In this document: positions 26,271 to 35,926 of the stretch, in pieces
Layout of the letters: each line of letters begins with the position of its first letter
Numbering within the stretch: the stretch's first letter is position 1
Origin: J054 sp963850255
Lineage (GTDB): Bacteria > Pseudomonadota > Gammaproteobacteria > Steroidobacterales > GCA-2729495
Direction of reading: 5' to 3'
NCBI GenBank assembly: GCA_963850255.1
Contig: CAWKLL010000039.1
Location: forward strand, 79,902-143,901
Length of the DNA: 64,000 nucleotides
The notes under the pieces: model-generated
The model's input: only the letters and a program-made list of their open reading frames with translations
The model's database searches: none
Told to the model about the DNA's origin: nothing
Position numbers and translations under genes: made by a program

Positions 26271-27626
26271 TTAAACGCGCGCGCTCAGTGCGGACTCGAG
26301 GCGCGCCTGAATGCCCTCGAAGCCACCATTGCTCATGACCACAATCCGGTCACCGGGCTCGGCCATAGCAGCAATCTCGCTAACCATTGTCCCGACGTCT
26401 GAACACAGGCGCGCGGTTTCCAGCGACGCAAAGCAAGCGGGCAAATCCCAGTCCAGCTGTTCGCCGGCATATACCCAGACACCATCAGCCGCGGCAAAGG
26501 CTGCGGCCAACTCGGCCTGGTGCACGCCCATGCGCATGGTGTTGGAACGCGGTTCGAAAGCCACCAGCAGGCGTCCTGTATGCGCCTGGCGCAAGCCCTC
26601 AATGGTTCGTCGGATAGCTGTCGGATGGTGAGCAAAGTCATCGTATAGCTCGACTTTATTGAATTGTCCGCGCAATTCCAGGCGTCGCTTGACGCCGCGG
26701 AAACAGGCGATCGCCTCAAGCGCCAGCTCCGGTGCAACGCCGGCGGCTACCGCAGCAGCCAGCGCGGCGGTGGCATTCTCGGCGTTGTGGCTGCCGGTCA
26801 TTTGCCAATCTACCTCGCCCAGACTGTGACCATTTCGGAACACAGCCAAGCCCCGTTCACTGACCTGACAATGCCATTCAGCGGCATCAGCGCGCGTGCT
26901 GGAGAAATATTCCAAAGGCGTCCAGCAACCCTGCGCCAGCAATGCCTGCAGATTCTCGTCGCCGGCACGCAGAATCAGACGACCGGCCCCCGGCATGGCA
27001 CGCAGCAGCTGGTGGAACTGCCATTGGATCGCCGCCAGGTCGGCATAGATATCCGCATGGTCAAACTCCAGATTGTTGATCACACAAATTTCCGGCCGGT
27101 AATGCAGAAACTTGGCGCGCTTGTCAAAAAAAGCCGTGTCGTACTCGTCGGCCTCGATGACAAACCATTCACCACTGCCTAGTCGCGCCGACACATCAAA
27201 GTCGCGCGGCACACCGCCGATCAAAAACCCGGGATCGAGGCCGGCATAGTCCAGAATCCATGCCAGCATGCTGGTGGTAGTGGTCTTGCCGTGGGTTCCC
27301 GAAACGGCAATCACGCGCCGCTGGCGCAACACTTCGCTGGCCAGCCACTCGGGACCCGATACATACGGCAGGCGCTGATTGAGCATGGACTCCACCACCG
27401 GCATGCCGCGGCTCATCACGTTGCCCACCACCACAGCATCAGCCACGGGTTGCAGCTGCTCGGGATCAAAACCTTCGCGCAACTCGATGCCCAGAGCCTC
27501 CAGCTGATCGCTCATCGGCGGATACACGTTGCGATCAGAGCCGGTAACGCGATGCCCTGCAGCGCGGGCGATGGCGGCGACACCGCCCATGAAGGTGCCA
27601 CAGATGCCAAGGATATGAATGTGCAT
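26271..27626 (-). CDS. mpl: UDP-N-acetylmuramate--tripeptide ligase Mpl
   Basis: Murein-peptide recycling ligase of 451 residues joining UDP-MurNAc to recovered L-Ala-gamma-D-Glu-meso-DAP tripeptide. Starts MHIHILGICGTFMGG, the N-terminal Mur nucleotide loop. The ATP loop is SGTHGKTTTTSMLAW near residue 108 and the DDFAHHPTAI motif near 323 is characteristic of Mpl/MurC. The ATG shares its A with the stop of the upstream membrane protein gene. Confidence 0.97.
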   Translation of the reverse strand: MHIHILGICGTFMGGVAAIARAAGHRVTGSDRNVYPPMSDQLEALGIELREGFDPEQLQPVADAVVVGNVMSRGMPVVESMLNQRLPYVSGPEWLASEVLRQRRVIAVSGTHGKTTTTSMLAWILDYAGLDPGFLIGGVPRDFDVSARLGSGEWFVIEADEYDTAFFDKRAKFLHYRPEICVINNLEFDHADIYADLAAIQWQFHQLLRAMPGAGRLILRAGDENLQALLAQGCWTPLEYFSSTRADAAEWHCQVSERGLAVFRNGHSLGEVDWQMTGSHNAENATAALAAAVAAGVAPELALEAIACFRGVKRRLELRGQFNKVELYDDFAHHPTAIRRTIEGLRQAHTGRLLVAFEPRSNTMRMGVHQAELAAAFAAADGVWVYAGEQLDWDLPACFASLETARLCSDVGTMVSEIAAMAEPGDRIVVMSNGGFEGIQARLESALSARV

Positions 27627-28144
27627 TATTCGCTCGCCGGCACTATCAGGAACAACAGATTCATATGCACGAAGAAATAAGCAATGGCAATAATCAGGCC
27701 GAGCACGAAAGGCTTGGACAGTGCCTCAGCAAGAATATGGCCGCCCACGATGAATGACCACACCAGGATCATCAGAATCGCGGCCGTTGGCAGCGCCATG
27801 TCCAGTTGCGCGTCGCCGAGTCCGGAGCGCCAGAGATAGAAGGGAAATGTCAGCACGCTGAGCAAAGCACTGGTGCCGAACACAGCCGTTGCCGTCTGCG
27901 GATAGCGAGCCAGCCGGCCAGTTAGCCATAGCAGCGCTGCCAGGCTGAGGCCAATCAGCAGCGCGTCTGCCAGCACGACGAGCAAGGAACGATCCAGGCT
28001 GCCGGGCAATATAACGGCGGCCGGCAACTGTGAGAGCAAATAAGCGAGGATCGTTGCGGCCAGCAAAAAACGCGAAGCCGGCAGATCCTGCGGACCCTTG
28101 CGGCGCAAGGCGATATCAGCAAATGCTCTAACAAGTGCAAACAT
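27626..28144 (-). CDS. hypothetical integral membrane protein
   Basis: Protein of 172 residues with about five hydrophobic segments, which I cannot assign to a named function. The start MFALVRAFADIALRRKGPQDLP at 28144 is preferred, because an upstream ATG at 28189 would leave only 21 bases between two divergent genes. The N-terminal RAFADIALRRKGPQDLPAS segment precedes the first membrane pass. It shares one base with the mpl start (TAATG), suggesting coupling and possibly a role tied to murein recycling, but this is inference only. Confidence 0.72.
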   Translation of the reverse strand: MFALVRAFADIALRRKGPQDLPASRFLLAATILAYLLSQLPAAVILPGSLDRSLLVVLADALLIGLSLAALLWLTGRLARYPQTATAVFGTSALLSVLTFPFYLWRSGLGDAQLDMALPTAAILMILVWSFIVGGHILAEALSKPFVLGLIIAIAYFFVHMNLLFLIVPASE

Positions 28145-28210
28145 GGCAAGGAAAATCGGGTTTTGGCCGCGTTGGCCGGACTGCAACATGATCCACTACA
28201 CTAAGCGCTT

Positions 28211-29323
28211 ATGCCAGTCCCGCAGCAACCCGCGCAACTTATCAGCACCAGCAATGAGCTCACAGCGCCGATGCAGCAACTCGCCGCGTCTGGCTACATT
28301 GCCGTGGACACAGAATTCAACCGTACCAATACTTATCGACCCGAACTCTGCCTGGTGCAGATTGCCGGACAGGATCAGCTTGTGCTGGTTGATATGCTGG
28401 CTGACAGCGATTTTCAGCCGCTGCGGCAGCTACTTGCCGAGGCGCCTGCACTGAAACTCTTCCATGCCGCCAAGCAGGACATGGAAGCTTTGCTGCTGAC
28501 CTGCGATTTCCTGCCCAATCGCATTCTGGATACCCAGATCGCCGCCGGCTTTCTCGGCTTTCCGGCGCAAATCGGCTATGCACGACTGGTACAGGAATTG
28601 CTGGGCATCGAACTGGATAAAGGTGAGACCCGAACTGACTGGTCACAGCGGCCGCTGAGCGACAAGCAAATGAGCTACGCCGCCGCTGACGTCAGCTATC
28701 TATTCACCCTGCATGACCTGCTCTGCGAACGGCTTGAGCAGGCCGGTCGCTATGCCTGGGCGATGGACGACAGCGCCAGGCTGCTCGACCCCAGTCTGTA
28801 TCGGAGCGATCCGCAACTGGCCTGGCAACGCCTGCCCGGCCTCGATTTTCAGCCCGTAGAGGTGCAGGTTCGCGCTCGCCAGCTGGCTGCCTGGCGGGAA
28901 ACCCGGGCGATCCAGATCAATCGTCCCAGGCAATGGGTTCTGGGCGACAAGGCCCTGCTGGGTATTGCCCAGGCCAATCCCGCCAGCAAAGCGTCGCTGG
29001 CTGATACTCCGGAATTACCGCCGGCCATCCTGCGCCGGCAGGGCGACAGCATTTTGGCGATATTGGCCGAAGCTAACCGGGTGGTTTCGGCAGGTGAATT
29101 TGATTTACAGCGCAAACAGCGCACCGATACCCCTGATCCGGCCGCGGTAAAGGCACTTGGCAAGGTCCTCAAGGAAGTCGCCGCGAGCATGAATATCGCG
29201 CCGGAAATTCTCGCCACGCGCCGCGAGCTCCTGGGCCTGCTGCGCGGAGAACTGGAGCAGCCGGTCACCAGCGGCTGGCGGCGCGAGGTGGTTGGCGAAC
29301 AATTGCTGGCTGCGCTGCCCTAG
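28211..29323 (+). CDS. rnd: ribonuclease D
   Basis: 3'-to-5' exoribonuclease of 370 residues trimming tRNA and other RNA ends. DEDDy exonuclease residues are in AVDTEFNRTNTY near residue 35, the FHAAKQDMEALL segment near 85 and SYAAADVSYL near 155. The HRDC domain begins at about 205 with the ARQLAAWRETRAIQINRPR helix. Divergent from the membrane protein gene, convergent with adk. Confidence 0.95.
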   Translation: MPVPQQPAQLISTSNELTAPMQQLAASGYIAVDTEFNRTNTYRPELCLVQIAGQDQLVLVDMLADSDFQPLRQLLAEAPALKLFHAAKQDMEALLLTCDFLPNRILDTQIAAGFLGFPAQIGYARLVQELLGIELDKGETRTDWSQRPLSDKQMSYAAADVSYLFTLHDLLCERLEQAGRYAWAMDDSARLLDPSLYRSDPQLAWQRLPGLDFQPVEVQVRARQLAAWRETRAIQINRPRQWVLGDKALLGIAQANPASKASLADTPELPPAILRRQGDSILAILAEANRVVSAGEFDLQRKQRTDTPDPAAVKALGKVLKEVAASMNIAPEILATRRELLGLLRGELEQPVTSGWRREVVGEQLLAALP

Positions 29324-29338
29324 TCGGCCGGCGCAAGG

Positions 29339-29990
29339 CTATCCTGACTGGTCGAGTACCGCCGTGAGACGCGCGTAGACCTGTTCAACTTCACCCTCGG
29401 CGTCGATACGCCGCAGCAAACCGTGCGCGGAGTAGTAGGCAATCAGCGGCTCAGTCTGTTGTCGATAGACATCCAGCCGCTTGCCGATCGTCTCTTCGTT
29501 GTCGTCGGCACGCTGAATCAGCTCTCCACCCGCGGCAAGCGCCGCGTCCAGCTCGGACTGCGGCGAGAAATACACGTTGAGCAGTTTGCCGGTCTTCGAA
29601 CAGGTGCGACGGCCGGTCAGCCTCTTCATCAATACGTCGAAGTCCACCTCAAGCAGCACCGCGGCGTCCAGCGGCAGCGATTCTTCCTCCAGCAACAACG
29701 GCCAGCGCCTCGGCCTGGGCCAGGTTGCGGGGAAAACCATCGAGGATAAAGCCTGCGGGCATGTCGCCCTGGCGCAGACGATTCTGAATCATGCCGAGAA
29801 CGATCTCATCGGAAACCAGCTCGCCGGAATCCATGACCGCCTTGGCTCGCTGACCAAGCTCAGTGCCGGCAGACACCGCAGCGCGCAGCAGGTCGCCGGT
29901 GGATATCTGCACCATGCCACGTTCGGCCACCAGACGGTGCGCCTGGGTACCTTTGCCGGAACCCGGCGCGCCTAGAAAAACGATTCGCAT
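29339..29990 (-). pseudogene. adk: adenylate kinase, one +1 frame disruption
   Basis: Phosphate exchange between AMP and ATP. The N-terminal part starts at 29990 with MRIVFLGAPGSGKGTQA (P-loop) and has ISTGDLLRAA and ILDGFPRNLAQAEAL. The C-terminal part in another frame has LPLDAAVLLEVD, the LTGRRTC zinc/LID segment and the C-terminal helix. The two frames meet near 29699-29702, and removing one base gives a 216-residue protein, the normal family length. The first frame alone runs on with unrelated residues to a stop. Since adk is usually essential, a sequence error is the likeliest cause. Confidence 0.85.
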
Positions 29991-30121
29991 CAGCTGACTC
30001 TCAACCTTGGCTTGCAAGGGTCGGCTACGCTACCGCTCGCAGCAGCACAGGTCAATCGCCTCGCTGCCTTGGCCTGTGATATTTTGCGTCGCTGTCCAAG
30101 CATTTCAAAAAGGGCTTCAAG

Positions 30122-31385
30122 ATGGCCAAAGCCAACGCTTTTTACGCGCAATCAGGTGGTGTCACCGCCGTGATCAATGCCTCGGCCTGCGGGGTCATTG
30201 AAACCGCGCGCCTGCACCGTGATCGCATTGGCAAGGTCTATGCCGGGCGCAACGGCATAATCGGCGCCTTGCAGGAAGACATGCTCGATACCAGCAAGGA
30301 ATCCGCCAGGGCGATTGCAGGGCTGCGGCATACACCGGGTGGCGCCTTCGGATCTGCCCGCTACAAGCTCAAGGGCCTGGAAGAAAATCGCGCCGAATAT
30401 GAACGCCTGATCGAGGTATTCAGGGCGCACAACATCGGCTATTTCTTTTATAACGGCGGCGGCGATTCTGCAGATACCTGCTACAAGGTTTCGCAATTGA
30501 GCCGCAAGCTCGGTTTTCCCGTGCAGGCTATCCATGTACCGAAAACCGTAGACAATGATCTTCCCGTTACCGACACCTGCCCGGGCTTCGGCTCAGTGGC
30601 CAAGTATGTGGCGGTTTCAACGCGCGAAGCGTCCCTGGATGTCGCGTCCATGGCGCGCACCTCCACCAAGGTATTCGTGCTTGAGGTGATGGGCCGGCAT
30701 GCCGGCTGGATCGCAGCGGCAGGCGGACTGGCCGGCAATGGACCGGAAGACCCACCGCAGATAATCCTGTTCCCCGAAGTGCCATTTCGAAAGCAGGCCT
30801 TTCTCAAACGCGTCAAGCAGTGTGTCCGCGACAACGAGTATTGCGTGATTGTGGTCAGCGAAGGCGCGCGATATCGCGATGGTCGCTTTCTCGCTGATGT
30901 CGGCACCACCGACGCCTTCGGGCACAAGCAGCTCGGCGGCGTGGCCCAGGTGGTAGCGCAGATGGTGCGCGACGAACTCGGCCTCAAGTACCACTACGCT
31001 ATTGCCGACTACCTGCAGCGTTCTGCTCGACATATTGCCTCGGCAACGGATGTTAAACAGGCCTATGCGGTCGGCAAGGCGGCGGTGGAATTCGCGCTGG
31101 CCGGAGAAAACTCAATTATGCCGACCATCCAGCGCACAGTCCGATAAACCCTATCGCTGGCGGATCGGCAAAACACCACTCAGCCGGGTGGCCAATCGGG
31201 AAAAAATGCTCCCGGCGCGTTACATAAGCAAGAACGGTTTCGGCATCACGCCCGCCTGCCGACGCTACCTGGAGCCCCTGATACACGGCGAGGACTACCC
31301 GCCTTACCGCAATGGGCTACCGAACTATGTGCAGCTCAAGTGCGTCCCGGTAGCCAAAAAATTGGCATCTGCCTTTGTGCTATGA
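30122..31385 (+). pseudogene. pfp: pyrophosphate-dependent 6-phosphofructokinase, one +1 frame disruption
   Basis: Reversible PPi-linked phosphorylation of fructose 6-phosphate. The first frame gives 341 residues with SGGVTAVINASACG, YNGGGDSADT (Asp at the position that excludes ATP in PPi forms), PKTVDNDLP and MGRHAGW. It stops after PTIQRTVR at 31147. The expected tail, starting SDKPYRWRIGKTPLSRVAN and ending near YPPYRNGLPNYVQL, lies in the next frame up to 31385. Dropping one base near 31139 rejoins it to 420 residues, exactly family length. Divergent from adk, upstream of hppA. Confidence 0.85.
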
Positions 31386-31503
31386 TCGCGGCGCTTAGCG
31401 TTGGGCGGTACTGCTCTTCGGCGGATAACGCTTAATAAATCAAATAGTTATGATCAGGCTTCCGAATAGCCTGGCCGATTCTGCCTGTTTGGAGGAGAAA
31501 AGC

Positions 31504-33572
31504 ATGTCTGGCGATCTTGCCCTGTCTTTAAGCGTGGGCGCGGGCTTTATCGCGCTGATTTACGGCGCCCTTTCCATTAAATGGATTCTTGGCCAGTCCG
31601 ACGGCAACGAGCGCATGCAGGAAATTGCCAGCGCGATCCAGGAAGGCGCCAGTGCGTATCTGAACCGCCAGTACACGACCATTGGTATTGTCGGCGTCGT
31701 GCTGACCATCGTGCTTTGGCTGAGCCTCGGCGCGACCACGGCCATCGGCTTTCTGATCGGCGCCGTGTTCTCGGGCGCGACCGGTTACATCGGCATGAAC
31801 GTCAGCGTTCGCGCCAATGTCCGCACCGCCCAGGCCGCGCACGAGGGCATGGGCAAAGCGCTGGACGTCGCCTTTCGCGGCGGCGCGATCACCGGCATGC
31901 TGGTGGTCGGCCTCGGCCTGATCGGCGTTGCCGGCTACTACTGGATTCTGACTGCCAACGGCGTCTCGACGGATGATGCGCTGCATGCGCTGATCGGTCT
32001 CGCCTTCGGCGGCTCGCTGATCTCGATCTTCGCGCGACTCGGCGGCGGCATCTTCACCAAGGGTGCCGACGTCGGCGCGGACCTGGTCGGCAAGGTCGAA
32101 GCCGGCATTCCGGAAGACGACCCGCGCAACCCGGCCGTCATTGCCGACAACGTCGGCGACAACGTCGGCGACTGCGCCGGCATGGCGGCCGACCTGTTCG
32201 AGACCTACGCCGTGACCCTGATCGCGACCATGCTGCTCGGCGGCCTGCTGATCGAAGGCACCGATGCCGGCGTGCTCTACCCGCTGGTGCTGGGTGCCGT
32301 CTCGATCATCGCGTCGATCATCGGCACGTTCTTCGTCAAGACGAAGGAAGGCGGTTCGGTCATGGGCGCGCTTTACAAAGGCGTGATCATTTCCGGCGTG
32401 ATCGCCGCGATCGCCTTCTACCCGATCACCAACATGATGATGGGCGACATCGAATCGTCATTAACGGCAGGAGATCGCCGCAACAAACGTTTATTTCGCG
32501 GCCCTGATCGGCCTCGCGCTGACGGCCTTCATGATGTGGATCACCGAGTACTACACCGGCACGGAATACTCGCCGGTGCAAAAAGTCGCCAACGCTTCAA
32601 TCACGGGTGACGCCACCAACATCATCGCCGGACTCGGCGTATCGATGAAAGCCACTGCTGCGCCGGTGATTGCGATCTGTTTTGCGATCTGGGGCTCTTA
32701 CGCACTGGCCGACCTGTACGGCATCGCCATCGCCGCAACGGCCATGCTGTCGATGACCGGCATGATCGTCGCGCTCGATGCCTTCGGCCCGATCACCGAC
32801 AACGCGGGTGGCATCGCCGAGATGGCGGAACTCGACGAAAAGATCCGCGGCATTACCGACCCGCTGGATGCCGTCGGCAATACCACCAAGGCCGTGACCA
32901 AGGGCTACGCGATCGCTTCCGCCGGCCTGGCCGCGCTGGTGCTGTTCGCTGACTACACCTACAACCTCAGGGTCGAGGGCAAACTGCCGGCAGAGGGCTT
33001 CACGCCTCAGTGACCCGGCCGTCATCATCGGCCTGTTCATCGGCGGCATGGTGCCTTACCTGTTCGCTGCGATGGCCATGGAAGCTGTCGGTCGCGCTGC
33101 CGGTTCGGTGGTCGAGGAAGTGCGTCGTCAGTTCCGCGAGATCGAGGGCATCATGGAAGGCACCGGCAAGCCGGACTATTCGCGCTGCGTCGATCTGCTG
33201 ACCAAGGCAGCGATCAAGGAAATGATCGTCCCGTCGCTGCTGCCGGTGCTCGCACCCGTCGCGCTGGTTTTCGTTGCCGGCCTGACCTTCGGTGAAGGCG
33301 GTGGCGTAAAAGCCCTGGGCGGCATGCTGATCGGCACGATCGTTACCGGCCTGTTCGTCGCAATCTCCATGACCGTCGGCGGCGGCGCCTGGGACAATGC
33401 CAAGAAATATATCGAAGACGGCAACTGCGGCGGTAAGGGCACCGATGCGCACAAAGCCTCGATCACCGGCGACACCGTTGGCGATCCCTACAAGGACACG
33501 GCCGGACCGGCGATTAACCCGCTGATCAAGATCATCAATATTGTTGCCCTGCTGATGGTGCCGCTGCTCTAG
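31504..33572 (+). pseudogene. hppA: K+-independent proton-pumping inorganic pyrophosphatase, two +1 frame disruptions
   Basis: Integral membrane pump of about 688 residues if repaired. GGAGGAG precedes the ATG. The first frame holds the PPi site DDPRNPAVIADNVGDNVGDCAG. A shift at about 32465-32480 leads to the frame with WITEYYTGTEY, and the GNTTKAVTKGYA segment has Lys and Thr at the determinants of potassium independence. A shift at about 33005 leads to DPAVIIGLFIGGMVPYLF, the SVVEEVRRQFR segment and the second site GDTVGDPYKDTAGPAINP. Each break is one surplus base. It is followed by a strong terminator and preceded by the pfp gene. Confidence 0.85.
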
Positions 33573-33594
33573 AGCGACGCCTGCAGCACTACAG

Positions 33595-33624
33595 AAAAGC
33601 CCCGCCAAGTGCGGGGCTTTTTTT
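33595..33624 (+). terminator. Rho-independent terminator after hppA
   Basis: A GC-rich 11-base-pair stem (AAAAGCCCCGC with GCGGGGCTTTT) with a CAAGT loop and a T-run of seven. The A-run on the other side lets it also end the converging GGDEF/EAL gene. Confidence 0.95.
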
Positions 33625-35926
33625 AGGCCGCCTGACCCAAGGGTGCGGGCCGATCGACAAAATGGCCCTGGATAAAATCAACTTTCAGATCGCGTAACGC
33701 GTCGAAATCCGCCTGCTGCTCCACTTGCTCGGCAATCACCTGGAAGCCGACGGTACGGGCCAGCTGGGTAACCGCTGCGACGACCTGATAATTCATCGTG
33801 TCGGTGGCCAGTTCATGGGTATAGGCACCATCGATTTTCAGGAAATCGATGGTCAGGCCACGCAGGCTGGCCAGCGAACCAACGCCGCTGCCAAAATCGT
33901 CGATGCCGAACTGGCAGCCCAGACCGTGCAGCACGGCGATGAAACGGCGGGCGCGCTGCAGATCTGCAAGCACCGCGCTTTCGCTCATTTCGAAACAAAC
34001 CTGGGCCGGATCCACCTGGCTGTGGTCCAGACACTCCACCACGAACTCGAGGAAACTCTCGTCACCCAGGGTCTGGGCAGACAGATTGATGGCGCAGCTG
34101 CGACCCCTCGGCAGCCGGATAGTGCCCTGGCCAACGGCAGCCAGGCTCGCCTGCACCACCCAGCGATCGATACCACCCATTAACTGGTAGCGCTCAGCCG
34201 CCTTCATGAAGCGCCCGGGCAACACCAGGCCACCCTCATCGTCGCGCAGGCGCAGCAACACCTCAACGGCCGGGCCTAAATCAACACGCCCGGTGACGGC
34301 AATAATTGGCTGGGTGAAGATCTCAAAACGATCTTCCTTGAGGGCTGTTTGCAGCTGCTGCAGCCAGTGAATCTCGCCACGCTGGCGCGCTGCGGCTTCG
34401 TCCTGGGCCGAGTACACATGCACCTGGCCGCGTCCCTGTTGCTTGGCTACGTAGCAGGCTGAATCTGCGGCGGCCAGCAGATCGCTGATGGAGGCACCAT
34501 CGCGGCCCACTTCCACCAGGCCAATACTGACGCCAACCGTGAAAATCTTGTCCTGCCAGACGAAGCGATGATCGCGCACCGCACGACAAACATCGTCGGC
34601 AATCTGGCGCGCCTTTTCCAGGGGACAACGCGTCAACAACAAACCGAACTCATCGCCGCCCAGGCGCGCGACGGTATCCGACTGGCGAACCTGCTCCTTG
34701 ATCAGGCCGGCAATTTCCCGCAGCAAATTATCGCCGGCCAGGTGACCGCAGGTGTCGTTTACCGCCTTGAAACGATCCAGGTCGAGATAGCACAGCACAT
34801 GCGCCACACCGTCATCGCGCACCTTGCCCAGCGACTGCTCCATGCGGCGCTCGAATTCACGCCGATTGATCAAGCCGGTCAGCGGGTCATGTGCCGCCTG
34901 ATAACTCATTTTCTGGGTAAGCCCGCGAATCTCGGTGACGTCATGCATGATCACCACCACCCCCGCCGCGGCCTCGTCGTCGGGACCTTTTATGGGCGAA
35001 GCGGTGAGCTCAACGGAAAGCTCGCGCTCTCCATCAGCCTGAATCATGAGGGCGCGCCGACCGATGCTGACACGCCGCCGATCGGTCAGGCTGCGCCCCA
35101 CCGGGTCGCCAAGGTCGCGCCGATCCTGCTCGTCAACCAAGCGCACGATATCGCTGAGACGCTTGCCGGCAGCAGCTTCGCGAGTAGCCCCGGTCAACTG
35201 CTCGGCGGCCGCGTTCATATAGTCGATCAAGCCATCCGTATCCGTAGTGATCACCCCCTCGCCGATGGATTCCAGGGTGTACTGGGCCTGCTGCTTGCTG
35301 CGACCCAGGGTCGCTTCGATACTTTTTCGGTAGCCAATATCGCGGGCAATACTCAGAATTGTCTGCTTGCCGCGGTAGTCGACCAGCCCGCTGCTCAGCT
35401 GCACCCAACTGCCGCGTTCGCCGCCGTTAATCAGCTGGATCTCCAGATCTTCGCCGGCTGGCTCGCCGGCCAGCAGCTTGTCAATCATTTTGCGCGTCAT
35501 CGCCCGGTAGGCCGGCCGAATCAGGTCCGTTACCCCGCGCCCGGAAAGCTGGCCGGCGTCTACACCCAGGAGTTCGCCGGCGCTGCGATTGGCATACAGC
35601 ACCCGTTCGTCGTGCAGCAACACCACCTCCGGCAGGGTATCTACCAGTTGTTCCACGGCATTTTCGCGCTGACGTAGTGCCGTATCCCGTTGCGTAAGTG
35701 CGTCGAACAATTGGTTAACGGTAGTGGATAACTCGCCCAATGCTCCGCCCGCCGTTCCGCTCAGACGTTCACCGAAAGCGGCGTTCTCGGCCGCATCAAC
35801 AACTTTCTTGCGAAATTCGCGCAATAGCCGTGTGTCACGAGCGCGGCGGCGCCATAGCCAGAAAACCAGGCCGAGCAGCAGCACGACCAGAAGGGCCAAG
35901 GCTAGATTTATCAAAATGTCAGGCAT
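33623..35926 (-). CDS. PAS-PAS-GGDEF-EAL cyclic-di-GMP protein
   Basis: Membrane-anchored signalling protein of 767 residues. One N-terminal transmembrane helix (about 5-25), a coiled region, two PAS sensor domains (about 85-205 and 215-335), a GGDEF domain and a C-terminal EAL domain. The cyclase site is intact (RLGGDEFGLLL) and has the RQSD inhibitory I-site five residues upstream. The phosphodiesterase site is AVEVLLRL, so the signature reads EVL. Other motifs are FEMSES, IDDFGSGVGSLASL, FLKIDG and AEQVEQ, where AEGVE is usual. Both activities are possible. Convergent with hppA. Confidence 0.93.
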   Translation of the reverse strand: MPDILINLALALLVVLLLGLVFWLWRRRARDTRLLREFRKKVVDAAENAAFGERLSGTAGGALGELSTTVNQLFDALTQRDTALRQRENAVEQLVDTLPEVVLLHDERVLYANRSAGELLGVDAGQLSGRGVTDLIRPAYRAMTRKMIDKLLAGEPAGEDLEIQLINGGERGSWVQLSSGLVDYRGKQTILSIARDIGYRKSIEATLGRSKQQAQYTLESIGEGVITTDTDGLIDYMNAAAEQLTGATREAAAGKRLSDIVRLVDEQDRRDLGDPVGRSLTDRRRVSIGRRALMIQADGERELSVELTASPIKGPDDEAAAGVVVIMHDVTEIRGLTQKMSYQAAHDPLTGLINRREFERRMEQSLGKVRDDGVAHVLCYLDLDRFKAVNDTCGHLAGDNLLREIAGLIKEQVRQSDTVARLGGDEFGLLLTRCPLEKARQIADDVCRAVRDHRFVWQDKIFTVGVSIGLVEVGRDGASISDLLAAADSACYVAKQQGRGQVHVYSAQDEAAARQRGEIHWLQQLQTALKEDRFEIFTQPIIAVTGRVDLGPAVEVLLRLRDDEGGLVLPGRFMKAAERYQLMGGIDRWVVQASLAAVGQGTIRLPRGRSCAINLSAQTLGDESFLEFVVECLDHSQVDPAQVCFEMSESAVLADLQRARRFIAVLHGLGCQFGIDDFGSGVGSLASLRGLTIDFLKIDGAYTHELATDTMNYQVVAAVTQLARTVGFQVIAEQVEQQADFDALRDLKVDFIQGHFVDRPAPLGQAA

